Assembly (NCBI GenBank): GCA_963732335.1 | Contig: CAVSZO010000046.1 | Location: 62,001 to 126,000 of the forward strand | DNA: 64,000 bases | Reading direction: 5' to 3' | From: Desertimonas sp963732335 | Lineage (GTDB): Bacteria; Actinomycetota; Acidimicrobiia; Acidimicrobiales; Ilumatobacteraceae | Shown: positions 1 through 8,712 of the stretch, piece by piece | How positions within the stretch are numbered: the stretch's first letter is position 1 | Layout of the letters: the number at the start of each line of letters is the position of its first letter | Program-made: the position numbers and the translations under genes | Notes under the pieces: model-generated | Database searches by the model: none | Told to the model about the DNA's origin: nothing | The model's input: only the letters and a program-made list of their open reading frames with translations

Positions 1-1159
1 GGTGGAAGTTGAGGTTGCGGGCGGCGTTGATGATCGACGCCTGCGTGAGACCTTCCGGCGACTCCGCGGCCGCTGCGAGCACTGCGACAGTGACCTCGCC
101 GACATTCCAGCCGGCGCCACCCGTTGTGATGATGTCTACGAGCCCCTGCTCGTCCATGTAGGCGATGTACGAGGCAGCCGGATCGACAGCCGCCACTTCG
201 GGGTTGGCTACATCGATGAGACCCATCGCCGCCGACGTGTAGATGCCGTTGGCGTTCTCACCTGCGGCACCGAGGATCAGCGGGCTGGCGCCGCACGTGT
301 TGGTGAGGTAGACGACGGGCTCCCACCCCTCGCTGGCCGCCTTGGCGTTGGCCAACTCATTGAGGAAGGAAATGCACTGGGCGCCGAGCGGCACTGCGAC
401 GATCACGTCGGGAGCGGCATCGGCGAGGCTCGACAGCTGTGCCTGCGGAGGCGCCTCGTCCCCCAACTCGACGGTCTCCTCGCTGACGATCTCGAGGCCG
501 GCTTCGTCGGCAGCCTCGCGGAACGCGTCCATCGAGATGTTGCCGAACTCATTGTTCACATAGAAGAGGCCCACCGTCGAGTCGGGGAAGTTGGCGAGGA
601 TGCTCTCGACGTAACCACGGAACTCGTAGTCGTACGACGTGAGCATTCCGGTCGTCCACGGATAGTCGGCTACCTCCCCCCACCGCGGATCGCCGGTGAG
701 GACGTTGAGTTGCGGGATGCACTCCTCGTTGAGCGTGTCGCGCACGGCCAGGTTGTTGGCCGTACCGATGATGCCGGCGAACAGATGGACACCGTCGTCG
801 ATCAACCCGTTGACGACGCCGGGAGTCAGCGCTGGGTCGAACTGGTCATCTCCGACCGTGACCTCGAGCTCGTATCCGGGTACGAGGTCGTTTTCGTTGG
901 CGTAGTCGACGTACGCCTGCAAGCCGCGGGCCACCGGCTCGAACGCCGCCGCCGCGGCCCCACCGGATAGCGGCATCGCCGAACCGATGCTGATCGTGCC
1001 CTCGATCGGCGCGTTCGCCCTGTCGGGGTCGGAGCAGTCCTCGGTATCGACGGCCCAACCCTCCTCCGAGCCGGCGCCGGCATTGCCGAGACCGAGAACG
1101 GAGAAAGCGAGTGCGGACGCACCGGCAACCGCGAGAACGCGAGTGGTTCGCGACGTCAT
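1..1159 (-). CDS. livK: Branched-chain amino acid/amide ABC transporter substrate-binding protein (livK-like), C-terminus cut by window edge
   Basis: Periplasmic-type binding protein that would deliver a branched-chain amino acid, amide or related solute to the LivHM permease. About 386 codons are visible with no stop, so the C-terminus lies outside the window. The ATG is preceded by GAGGAG about seven bases upstream and overlaps the livM stop by ATGA. Residues 1 to about 28 form a signal peptide (basic start, then an Ala/Val/Leu-rich core). The mature part has the type I periplasmic fold pattern: an early 'GSAMPLSGG' segment, then 'GVHLFAGIIGTANNLAVRDT' and 'VGLFYVNNEFG', as in Peripla_BP_6 proteins. 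It is the last gene of the liv operon. The substrate cannot be told from sequence. Confidence 0.9.
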   Translation of the reverse strand, partial: MTSRTTRVLAVAGASALAFSVLGLGNAGAGSEEGWAVDTEDCSDPDRANAPIEGTISIGSAMPLSGGAAAAAFEPVARGLQAYVDYANENDLVPGYELEVTVGDDQFDPALTPGVVNGLIDDGVHLFAGIIGTANNLAVRDTLNEECIPQLNVLTGDPRWGEVADYPWTTGMLTSYDYEFRGYVESILANFPDSTVGLFYVNNEFGNISMDAFREAADEAGLEIVSEETVELGDEAPPQAQLSSLADAAPDVIVAVPLGAQCISFLNELANAKAASEGWEPVVYLTNTCGASPLILGAAGENANGIYTSAAMGLIDVANPEVAAVDPAASYIAYMDEQGLVDIITTGGAGWNVGEVTVAVLAAAAESPEGLTQASIINAARNLNFH

Positions 1160-2319
1160 GGATTCTCCTCTGTGGGTACGGATACGAACGGTTCGTCGAG
1201 CGACGGGGAGAGACCCTCCTCGACGGCGGGGACGCTACTACGGGTGCCAGCGGGGCTCGGTACGAGCACTGCAACCTTGGCGACGAGCCGTTTGAGCAGC
1301 CCGACGATGCCGAACGGGGCGACAAACATCAGCAGGAGCAGCAGGGCGGCGAGGATGAACGTCGCCGGCGAGCTCTTCAACCAGCCGAACAACACGCCGA
1401 CGAGGCCTTCGCTGTCGGTGCCCCAGTCGCGAGTCCGGTTCTCGACGAACACGTACACGACGGCGCCGGCGATGGGCCCCCACAGCGTCGCCCCGCCGCC
1501 GATGACCATGATCACGACGAACGTGATGCTGCCGATGAGGGTGAACAGGCGGAGGTCAGGGTTGACGCCGTTGAGGCCGATGCTGAACAGGGCCCCGGCG
1601 ACGGCGGTCATCGCTGCCGAGAGACCGAAGGCGATCGTCTTCGTGCGGGCCCGGTTGACACCCATCACGGCGGCCGCCGTCTCGTTGTCGCGGATGGCGA
1701 CCAGCGAGCGCCCCACCCGGCTCTTGACGATGCCGCGGCACACGACGTAGGACACGACCATCACGATCACGGCGAGCCAGTACATCCACACCGCCCGCCC
1801 GCGGCGACCGTCGAGCTCGCCGAGGATCGGCCACACCGGGATGTCGTCGTACTGGAGGTCGTCGATGCCCCGGGCACCGTCGGTGAGCCACTCCAGCTTC
1901 TGCCACTTGACCAGCTGGGGGAACAGCACGGCCAAACCGATCGACGTGAGGGCGAGATAGACGCCCTTCAGTCGCAGCGCGGGCAGCGAGGTCAGGCATC
2001 CGACCACGAACCCCAAGACCGCGGCGATGTAGAGCGTCCACCCCTGGCTCCAGCCGTAGTGATCCACGAGGACGGCCATCGTGTAGCCACCGAGGCCGAA
2101 GTAGGCCGAGTGACCGAGCGAGACAATCCCGCCGTAGCCCATCACCAGGTTGAGTGCCATCGCCACCGTCGCCAGCTCGAAGGCGAGCGTCATGTCGCCG
2201 ATCGTCCCGACTTGCGAGCGCGTCGGGATGTAGAGAACGAAGGCGACGGCGGCGGCCACCCAGACGAGGCGAATGCGCCCAGTGCCCGGCCGGACCCCCA
2301 GTGCACCTTCAGCGGGCAT
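1156..2319 (-). CDS. livM: Branched-chain amino acid ABC transporter permease (LivM family)
   Basis: Inner-membrane permease of 387 residues with about ten hydrophobic segments. The LivM hallmark NLVMGYGGIVSLGHSAYFG lies near residues 57-75. The N-terminus has a short basic cytoplasmic tail before the first membrane segment, and the C-terminus is a Ser/Pro/Glu-rich tail of about 40 residues. Its ATG overlaps the end of livH by 11 bases and its stop overlaps the livK start (ATGA), so the operon is translationally coupled. It should pair with LivH and be energised by LivG and LivF. Confidence 0.93.
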   Translation of the reverse strand: MPAEGALGVRPGTGRIRLVWVAAAVAFVLYIPTRSQVGTIGDMTLAFELATVAMALNLVMGYGGIVSLGHSAYFGLGGYTMAVLVDHYGWSQGWTLYIAAVLGFVVGCLTSLPALRLKGVYLALTSIGLAVLFPQLVKWQKLEWLTDGARGIDDLQYDDIPVWPILGELDGRRGRAVWMYWLAVIVMVVSYVVCRGIVKSRVGRSLVAIRDNETAAAVMGVNRARTKTIAFGLSAAMTAVAGALFSIGLNGVNPDLRLFTLIGSITFVVIMVIGGGATLWGPIAGAVVYVFVENRTRDWGTDSEGLVGVLFGWLKSSPATFILAALLLLLMFVAPFGIVGLLKRLVAKVAVLVPSPAGTRSSVPAVEEGLSPSLDEPFVSVPTEENP

Positions 2320-3241
2320 CGCTACGACCGCGCTCCACCTTCTCAGTGCCGAAGAGGCCCGACGGCTTGACGAGAAGCACGACGAACATGCAGAGGACGG
2401 CGACAGACAGCTTCATCTCCTGGCCGATCCAGCCGGGGGCGAACTCGGCGGCGATGTTCTCGACGACGCCGATCGAGAGGCCGCCGACGACCGCCCCGAT
2501 CGGGCTGTCGAGACCGCCGAGCGTCGCCGCCGCCGAGGCGTAGACGAAGATCGTGAACATCATGATCGGCGTCACCTGCGCCTGCGCTCCGGCGACCAGC
2601 ACGCCGGCGAGGGCGGCGAGCGCCCCACTGAGCCCCCACGAGCCGGCGAGCACCAACTTCGTCGGAACGCCGACCAATTTGCTCGACTCCGGGTTGCTGG
2701 CGACCGCCCGCATCGCCAGCCCAACCTTGGTCTTGCCGAACAGGAGGAACAACAAGGCGCTGGCCACCAGCGTGACGATCAGGACGCCGATGTCCTCCCA
2801 GCGCCAGACCGCGCCCGCCACGCGCAGGAAGTCGTCGGGCTCGTTCGGGAACAGGCTGTCCATGTCCTCGGGCGGAGGCGCACCCCAGCGGCCGGTGGTG
2901 AAGGCGTTGATGCCGAGAAAGATGGCGATCAGGCCGACGAAGACAGCGAGCGGTGACTTCCTCGTGAGCGGGCTGACGATGAAGACCTCGGTCGCCGTTC
3001 CGAGGGCGAAACCGAAGGCCATGCCGGCGATGGTCGCCACCCACAATGGGAGTTGCGAGTCGCCGAACAGTGTCCAGGTCGTCACGACCCACGTGACGTA
3101 CGCCGCCAGCGTGGCCATCTCACCAGCAGCAAAGTTGAGGTGCCCGGTCCCCCGGAACACGACGACGAGGCCGAGGGCGACCAGCGCATAGATCGCCCCG
3201 GAGGACAGGCCGAGGAACACCGCGTCGAGGAGCCGCTCCAC
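2309..3241 (-). CDS. livH: Branched-chain amino acid ABC transporter permease (LivH family)
   Basis: Inner-membrane permease of 310 residues with about eight hydrophobic segments. Near the start it carries the family pattern 'GAIYALVALGLVVVFRGTGH' followed by 'LNFAAGEMA'. It starts with GTG one base after the livF stop and ends inside the livM start. The first and last thirds show the usual internal symmetry of BPD_transp_2 proteins. It is the partner of LivM in a LivKHMGF importer. Confidence 0.93.
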   Translation of the reverse strand: MERLLDAVFLGLSSGAIYALVALGLVVVFRGTGHLNFAAGEMATLAAYVTWVVTTWTLFGDSQLPLWVATIAGMAFGFALGTATEVFIVSPLTRKSPLAVFVGLIAIFLGINAFTTGRWGAPPPEDMDSLFPNEPDDFLRVAGAVWRWEDIGVLIVTLVASALLFLLFGKTKVGLAMRAVASNPESSKLVGVPTKLVLAGSWGLSGALAALAGVLVAGAQAQVTPIMMFTIFVYASAAATLGGLDSPIGAVVGGLSIGVVENIAAEFAPGWIGQEMKLSVAVLCMFVVLLVKPSGLFGTEKVERGRSDAR

Positions 3242-3242
3242 G

Positions 3243-3950
3243 TCAATACCCCAGGTAGGCCTTGCGGATGGTGTCGTCGTTGGCGATCGACTGGGAGTCG
3301 CCGCTGGCGACGATGCGCCCAGTCTCCAGCAGGTACACGCGGTGGGCGATGTGCATGGCGAGGTTGGCGTTCTGCTCGACCAACAGCACGGCGATACTCC
3401 ACCGGGCGTTGAGGTCGGCGATGATCTTGAACAACTCCTTGGTGATCAATGGCGCCAGCCCGAGACTGGGCTCGTCGCACAGCAGCAGCTTCGGGCGGCT
3501 CATCAGGGCTCTGGCGATTGCCAGCATCTGCTGCTCGCCACCCGACAGGCTTCCCGCCCGCTGGCCACGCCGCTCGGAGAGTCGCGGGAACGTCTCGTAC
3601 CACAGGTCGATGTCGAGTCCGACCTCGCCGTCCTTGCGGGTGTAGGCGCCGATGCGCAGGTTGTCGTCGACCGACAGCTCCGGGAACGTTCCGCGGCCCT
3701 GCGGCACCTGGGCGATGCCGAGGCGGACGATCTGCTCGGGCGACGTCGTGGTGATGTCGTCGCCGTCGAACGTGATCGCACCCTCACGCGGGATCGTCCC
3801 GGAGATCGCCCGCATCGTCGTGGTCTTGCCGGCGCCGTTGGCACCGAGGATGACGACGATCTCCCCCGGCTCGACCGACAGGTTGACGTGGTGCAGCACG
3901 TTGACCGGCCCATACCCGGCGCGCAGCCCCTCGACCTCCAGCAGCGCCAT
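3243..3950 (-). CDS. livF: Branched-chain amino acid ABC transporter ATP-binding protein (LivF family)
   Basis: ABC ATPase of 235 residues, the normal LivF length. Walker A GANGAGKTT is at residues 36-44, the signature LSGGEQQML in the middle, Walker B LLLCDEPSLGLAP follows, and the H-loop region reads LLVEQNAN, all canonical. I chose ATG 3950 because it gives the standard LivF N-terminus (MALLEVEGL) and overlaps the repaired livG stop in TGATG. As printed, one extra base near 4010 puts livG in the same frame, so an uncorrected reading gives a single 545-residue LivG-LivF fusion. Confidence 0.9.
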   Translation of the reverse strand: MALLEVEGLRAGYGPVNVLHHVNLSVEPGEIVVILGANGAGKTTTMRAISGTIPREGAITFDGDDITTTSPEQIVRLGIAQVPQGRGTFPELSVDDNLRIGAYTRKDGEVGLDIDLWYETFPRLSERRGQRAGSLSGGEQQMLAIARALMSRPKLLLCDEPSLGLAPLITKELFKIIADLNARWSIAVLLVEQNANLAMHIAHRVYLLETGRIVASGDSQSIANDDTIRKAYLGY

Positions 3951-4712
3951 CACTCGCTCGCCCCCAAGTAGGCCTCGATGACGATTGGATCGTTCTGCAC
4001 CTCGGCAGGGAGCGCCCTCGGCGATCTTGCGGCCGAACTCCATCGCCACCACCCGGTCGGAGATCCCCATCACCATCGACATGTGGTGCTCGACGAGCAG
4101 CACTGTGAGATCGAACTCATCGCGGATCTCCACGATCGTTTCCCCGAGCTCGTCGACCTCCCCGTGGGTCAGTCCCGACGCCGGCTCGTCCATCAGCAAG
4201 AAGCGCGGTCTGGCGGCCAACGCCCTGGCGATCTCGAGTCGCTTGAGCGTGCCGAACGGCAACCCGGCGGCCGGCCGGAACATCAGTGGACCGAGGCCGA
4301 GCTGGACGAGCAGGTCGCCGGCGAAGTCGCGGGTGCGCCTGTTCTCGGCGGCGACTCCGATCCGGCTGATCGCCTGGGCGACGCCGACGTCGCCCTGGCT
4401 GTGGGCCCCCACCATCACGTTCTCGAGCAGGCTCATCGACGGGAACAGGGCGAGGTTCTGAAACGTCCTGGCGATCCCGAGGGCGGCGATGCCGTGGGCC
4501 GGCACAGCCAGCAGGTCCTTGCCGTCGTACGTCACGCTGCCCGACGTCGGCTCGTAGATCCGGCTGACGACGTTGAACATCGTCGTCTTGCCGGCTCCGT
4601 TGGGACCGATCAGCCCGCAGATGTGCCCCGCCTCGATCCCGAACGTCAGGCAGTCCAGGGCGACGATGCCGCCGAAGCGAACCGTCACTTCCTGCACGTC
4701 GACCAAGGTCAC
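3950..4712 (-). CDS. livG: Branched-chain amino acid ABC transporter ATP-binding protein (LivG family), frameshifted near its C-terminus
   Basis: ABC ATPase of about 253 residues once one extra base at about 4008-4010 is removed. The repaired tail reads APAEVQNDPIVIEAYLGASE and stops in TGATG with livF, exactly as LivG proteins normally end. Walker A GPNGAGKTT is at 36-44. The signature is the variant LPFGTLKRLEIA (usual LivG pattern is closer to LPYGxQRRLEIA), and Walker B is RFLLMDEPAS. The start is taken as GTG 4712 (MTLVDVQEVTVRF); an in-frame extension to about 4880 would overlap the divergent DUF305 gene and is unlikely. First gene of the liv operon. Confidence 0.85.
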
Positions 4713-4828
4713 CGGCTCGCCCCCACTATCTCCCGGAACCTCCCGGACCGCTACCGTCGGGTCGTCCTCCCGCCGATACCGGAAGCGCACCGTAGCAGTC
4801 GGCGGGAGGTCGTTGGCAGACTTCTGGG

Positions 4829-5485
4829 GTGACGGACCAGCCCCTCGACGTCGCCGCGACGGCCTCTGCCGACGAAGCAACCGACGTCGTCGTGCTGCCG
4901 TGGTGGCAGCGCCCCGTCAACATTCTGATCGTGCTCGTTGCCGCCGCCCTGATCGCCGGGATGATCGGCTGGCTCGTCGCCGACTCCGGGAACGACGTGG
5001 CTTCGTCCGAGGTCGACGTCGGCTTCCTCCAGGACATGCGCATCCATCACGAGCAGGCCATCGAGACCAGCTTCCGCTACCTCGATCGACCCGACACCGA
5101 TCCCCGGCTGCGCACCGTCGCCAAGTCGATCGTCTTCGACCAGGGCATCGAGATCGGCGTGATGCTGCAGCTGCTGGCCGGCATGGGGGCTCCGACGGTG
5201 TCCGCCGACGGGACGGCGATGGCTTGGATGGGGCACGCCGTCGAGCCGTCGGCAATGCCGGGGATGGCAACCGCCGAGCAGCTCGACGAGCTGGCCGCGG
5301 CCACCGGCGCCGAGGCCGACGAGCTGTTCGTCGAGCTGATGACCGCCCACCACCAGGGCGGCATCGAGATGGCCACGGACGCCGCGGCACGTGCCGAGAA
5401 CGACGATGTTCGCCGGTTCGCCTCGTCGTGGGCGCAGAACCAGCAATCCGAGATCGTCGAGCTGGAAGGGCTCCTCGAACCGTGA
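4829..5485 (+). CDS. DUF305 family membrane-anchored protein
   Basis: Protein of 218 residues. A single membrane anchor lies at about 30-51, after a short cytoplasmic N-terminus, so the main domain is outside the membrane. DUF305 proteins have a ferritin-like four-helix shape, and here both family signatures are present: MRIHHEQAIET near residue 70-80 and MTAHHQGGIEMA near 171-182. These paired His/Met-rich helices suggest metal binding, but no reaction is established for the family. It is divergent from livG, with about 115 bases between them, and is followed 43 bases later by a secreted protease gene. Confidence 0.85.
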   Translation: MTDQPLDVAATASADEATDVVVLPWWQRPVNILIVLVAAALIAGMIGWLVADSGNDVASSEVDVGFLQDMRIHHEQAIETSFRYLDRPDTDPRLRTVAKSIVFDQGIEIGVMLQLLAGMGAPTVSADGTAMAWMGHAVEPSAMPGMATAEQLDELAAATGAEADELFVELMTAHHQGGIEMATDAAARAENDDVRRFASSWAQNQQSEIVELEGLLEP

Positions 5486-5528
5486 TCCCGCGGGCTCGTC
5501 CGAGTGAGGCGCCCGTACACTTTCCGCA

Positions 5529-7103
5529 ATGACCCCCCGACCGGCGCTGGCTGCCACCATCGCCGCAAGCCTGCTGGTGCTCGGTGCGACCGGCACGCTG
5601 GCGGCCGGCTCCCCGCAGCTCGCCGGACGCGCCCCGGACAAGACGAGTCCGACGACGGTCCCGGTGGTCGCCGCGCCGACGACCGTGCCGGTGCCGACGA
5701 CGAGCGCTGCGCCGGCTCCGACCACAACCGGGGCGACGACGTCGACGTCTGTGGTGCCTGCTGGCCCGCCCATCGGCGAGGTCGTCGACGCCGGCGACTC
5801 AAAGCCGGAGCGGTTCTACGACGCGTATCTCGCCACAGCACTCGCCGACATCCAGGCATGGTGGACCCAGGAGTACCCGCGGCTGTACGGCGAGCCGTTC
5901 ACACCGCTCGCCGGAGGCATCTTCGCCGCCTACCCGGAACGCACCACCCCGATCCCCGGATGTGGTTTCCCCAACACGAGCTACCAGGAGGTCAGCGACT
6001 ACGGGGCGTTCTACTGCCCGGACGGTGACTTCATGGCGTACGACGACGGCGAGCTCGGCGTCATCTACGAGCTCGCCGAGAGGTTCAGCCCCTCGGTGGT
6101 TGCCGTCGTGATGGCTCACGAGTTCGGCCACGCCGTGCAGTTCCGTACCGGCGACCTCGATCGCGACATGCCGACGATCTACACCGAGCAACAGGCCGAC
6201 TGCTTTTCCGGAGCGTGGGCCGGACGGGTCCGGGACGGTCTGGCTGCCGGGTTGACGTTCGGCGACGAGGACATCCGCACCGGCTTGATCGCCCTCGTCG
6301 CCGTCGCCGATCCGGTCGGCATCAGCGTGCTCGAACCGGGCGGACACGGGGCGGCGTTCGATCGCATCGGTGCGTTCCAGGAGGGATTCATCGGCGGCGT
6401 CGACAACTGTGTGGGCGTCATCGACAAGCCGTTTCCCCTGCTGCCCAACGAGTTCGACCCGGCGACCACCGACCAGTTGACCAATGGCGACGCCCGCTTC
6501 GGTTGGGAATCCGGCGACATCATGGCTCTGCTGATCGGCGATCTCTCCACGTTCTGGCCAACCCAGGTGACGGCCAACGGGTCGACGATGCCGGCGGTGA
6601 CGCTACGCCCGGTCAGCGATCCCATCTCCGACAACTGCGGCGACGCCGAAGGGATGGCCACGTTCGGCGCCGTGCACTGCGCGGCGACCAACGAGGTGTT
6701 GTTCGACGAGGCGTTCGGGCGCGTGCTCTACGACGACTTCGGCGACTTCGCCGTCGGCTACGTGATCGGCTTGGCCTGGGCCGAAGCCGTGCAGCTGGCC
6801 CTCGGCAGCCCATTGCAGGGAGAGCCACGAGCCCTCGCGTCGGACTGTCTGGTCGGGGCCTGGATCGGCTCGAGAATCAACTTCGACCCCGGGACCGGGC
6901 CGGCCACCACCGCAGCACCGACCGAAAGGCACATGACGGTTTCGCCCGGCGACCTCGACGAGGCCGTGCAGACGGCCCTCGTAGTCGGCGACCGGGGGCT
7001 CAGCGACGACCGCGAAGGCAGCGCGTTCGAGAAGATCGCGGCGATTCGCCGCGGTGTGCTCAGCGGCTTGCCGACCTGTCTCGCCGAGATCACCGGCGCC
7101 TGA
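5529..7103 (+). CDS. Secreted neutral zinc metallopeptidase
   Basis: Predicted 524-residue exported protease. Residues 1-26 are a signal peptide, followed by a Thr/Pro/Ala-rich low-complexity linker to about residue 85. The catalytic helix MAHEFGHAVQF sits near residue 195-205 (HExxH). A downstream TEQQADCFSGAW segment near 217-229 supplies a likely third metal ligand (Glu), as in the YpfJ/neutral zinc metallopeptidase group. The C-terminal half contains several Cys residues that may form disulfides. It is followed 34 bases later by the Ppx/GppA gene. The substrate is unknown. Confidence 0.8.
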   Translation: MTPRPALAATIAASLLVLGATGTLAAGSPQLAGRAPDKTSPTTVPVVAAPTTVPVPTTSAAPAPTTTGATTSTSVVPAGPPIGEVVDAGDSKPERFYDAYLATALADIQAWWTQEYPRLYGEPFTPLAGGIFAAYPERTTPIPGCGFPNTSYQEVSDYGAFYCPDGDFMAYDDGELGVIYELAERFSPSVVAVVMAHEFGHAVQFRTGDLDRDMPTIYTEQQADCFSGAWAGRVRDGLAAGLTFGDEDIRTGLIALVAVADPVGISVLEPGGHGAAFDRIGAFQEGFIGGVDNCVGVIDKPFPLLPNEFDPATTDQLTNGDARFGWESGDIMALLIGDLSTFWPTQVTANGSTMPAVTLRPVSDPISDNCGDAEGMATFGAVHCAATNEVLFDEAFGRVLYDDFGDFAVGYVIGLAWAEAVQLALGSPLQGEPRALASDCLVGAWIGSRINFDPGTGPATTAAPTERHMTVSPGDLDEAVQTALVVGDRGLSDDREGSAFEKIAAIRRGVLSGLPTCLAEITGA

Positions 7104-7137
7104 CCGACGCCCGGTCCCGCCCCGGTTGGACTCCAGC

Positions 7138-8712
7138 GTGGTTGCCGAGGTGACAGGCAGCGAGCCAGCCAACGAGGCGTTGGCGGCCCTCGACATCGGC
7201 ACCAACAGCATCCACCTCGTGGTCGCCCGCCCGGTGAGCGGCGACCGCTTCGAGACCCTGACACGTGAGCGGGAGGTCGTCCGGCTCGGGTCCGGCGGCG
7301 GGGACATGAAGCTGCTCACAACGGAGGCCCTGGAGCGCGGCCTCGCCTGCCTGACGCGGATGAAGGCGATAGCCGATGGCTTCGACGCCTCCCTGCGCGC
7401 CGTCGCCACCAGCGCCGTCCGCGAAGCGGCCAACGCCGGCGACTTCATCGATCGGGCCGCACGTGAGACGGGCGTCAGCGTCGAAGTGATTTCCGGTGTC
7501 GAGGAGGCCAGGCTGATCCAGCTCGGCGTGCTGCAGGCAGTGCCGGTGTTCGACCGCCGGCTCCTTCTCGTCGACATCGGCGGCGGATCCACCGAGCTGT
7601 TGATCGGTGAGTGTGGCGAGCCGCTCGCGGCGCGCAGCCTGAAGATCGGCGCGGTGCGGCTCACCGACCGATTCTTTCCGGGCGGCAAGGTCGCCGCCGA
7701 TTCCATCAAGGCCTGCCGCAATCACGTGCGCAGCCTCATCGAGCACTTCCACCGCGAGGTCACCAGGCACGGGTTCGAGGTCGCCGTGGCATCGTCGGGA
7801 ACCGCCGAGACGGTGGCCCGCGTCGCCCGTGCCCTGACCGGCGCTGAGCCGCTGCGGACGTACAACTGCTTCGCGTTCAGCCGCGATGCCCTCGACGACG
7901 TCGTCGCTCGGCTCGTCAGGCACCGCACTGCATCCGCGCGGACGAAGGTGCCCGGGCTGGAGGCCCACCGCGCCGACATCATCGCCGCCGGGGCGCTGAT
8001 CCTGGCGACGATCGCCGAGACGTTCGACGTCGCATCGTTCATCTACTCAGAGGCGGCCCTGCGCGAGGGTGTGCTCCTCGACACGATGAGCCGGCGCCGC
8101 GGTGGGTCCGAGGTCCACCACCTACGCGATGTGTCGCGGCGCAGCATCCACCAGCTCGTCGAGCGCTGCGACGACGATCCGGCGCACTCGATCCATGTCG
8201 CCCGACTCGCTGTCGCCCTGTTCGACGCCATCCCGGAACTTCGCGCCCTCGGTCGCTCCGCCCGCGAGTATCTCGAGGCCGGAGCCCTGCTCGCCAACGT
8301 CGGCCTGGTCGTCGCCCACAGCCAACACCATCTCCACGCCTACTACGTGATCCGCAACTCCGAGCTCGCCGGGTTGACCGACAACGAGATCGAGGTGATC
8401 GCCCAGATCGCCCGCTACCACCGCAAGAGCGAACCGAAACAGTCCCACCAGCCCTTCGCCGCACTGTCGGCGAGCGATCAGCGCCTCGTGAGTTCGCTCG
8501 CCGCCGTGCTGCGGGTGGCGATTGGACTCGACCGGCGCCACGAAGGCCGCGTGGCGGATGTCGACGCGGTCGCTGCCGACTCCGGCCCGCTCGTCATCAC
8601 CGCCACTGCTGCCGACGGACTCGACATCGGGCTCGAGGTGTTCGCGGCGGGCGAGCGGTCAGCGCTGCTCGAGCGCGTCCTCGAGCGCGACGTCTCGATC
8701 GTCGCCGGTTAG
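7138..8712 (+). CDS. Ppx/GppA phosphatase family protein (exopolyphosphatase / pppGpp phosphatase) with HD-like C-terminal domain
   Basis: Protein of 524 residues from GTG 7138 (a second in-frame GTG lies at 7150). The ASKHA phosphate-binding motifs are clear: ALDIGTNSIHLVVARP near residue 16-31 and LLVDIGGGSTELLIG near 142-156. The C-terminal 200 residues resemble the HD-type helical domain of long Ppx proteins (HSIHVARLAVALFDA, then ALLANVGLVVAHSQHH). Such enzymes hydrolyse polyphosphate or convert pppGpp to ppGpp in the cytoplasm; sequence alone does not separate the two. A polyphosphate glucokinase-like gene at 35.4 kb makes polyphosphate use plausible. Its stop overlaps the convergent L,D-transpeptidase stop by three bases. 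Confidence 0.85.
   Translation: MVAEVTGSEPANEALAALDIGTNSIHLVVARPVSGDRFETLTREREVVRLGSGGGDMKLLTTEALERGLACLTRMKAIADGFDASLRAVATSAVREAANAGDFIDRAARETGVSVEVISGVEEARLIQLGVLQAVPVFDRRLLLVDIGGGSTELLIGECGEPLAARSLKIGAVRLTDRFFPGGKVAADSIKACRNHVRSLIEHFHREVTRHGFEVAVASSGTAETVARVARALTGAEPLRTYNCFAFSRDALDDVVARLVRHRTASARTKVPGLEAHRADIIAAGALILATIAETFDVASFIYSEAALREGVLLDTMSRRRGGSEVHHLRDVSRRSIHQLVERCDDDPAHSIHVARLAVALFDAIPELRALGRSAREYLEAGALLANVGLVVAHSQHHLHAYYVIRNSELAGLTDNEIEVIAQIARYHRKSEPKQSHQPFAALSASDQRLVSSLAAVLRVAIGLDRRHEGRVADVDAVAADSGPLVITATAADGLDIGLEVFAAGERSALLERVLERDVSIVAG

Noticed and set aside
1..970. Long plus-strand open frame opposite livK
   Set aside because: It is the antisense of a clear binding-protein gene; the composition is the mirror of GC-rich codons.
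3243..4880. A natural LivG-LivF double-ATPase fusion
   Set aside because: Removing one base restores normal LivG and LivF ends with a TGATG overlap; the fused junction has no homology-like sequence.
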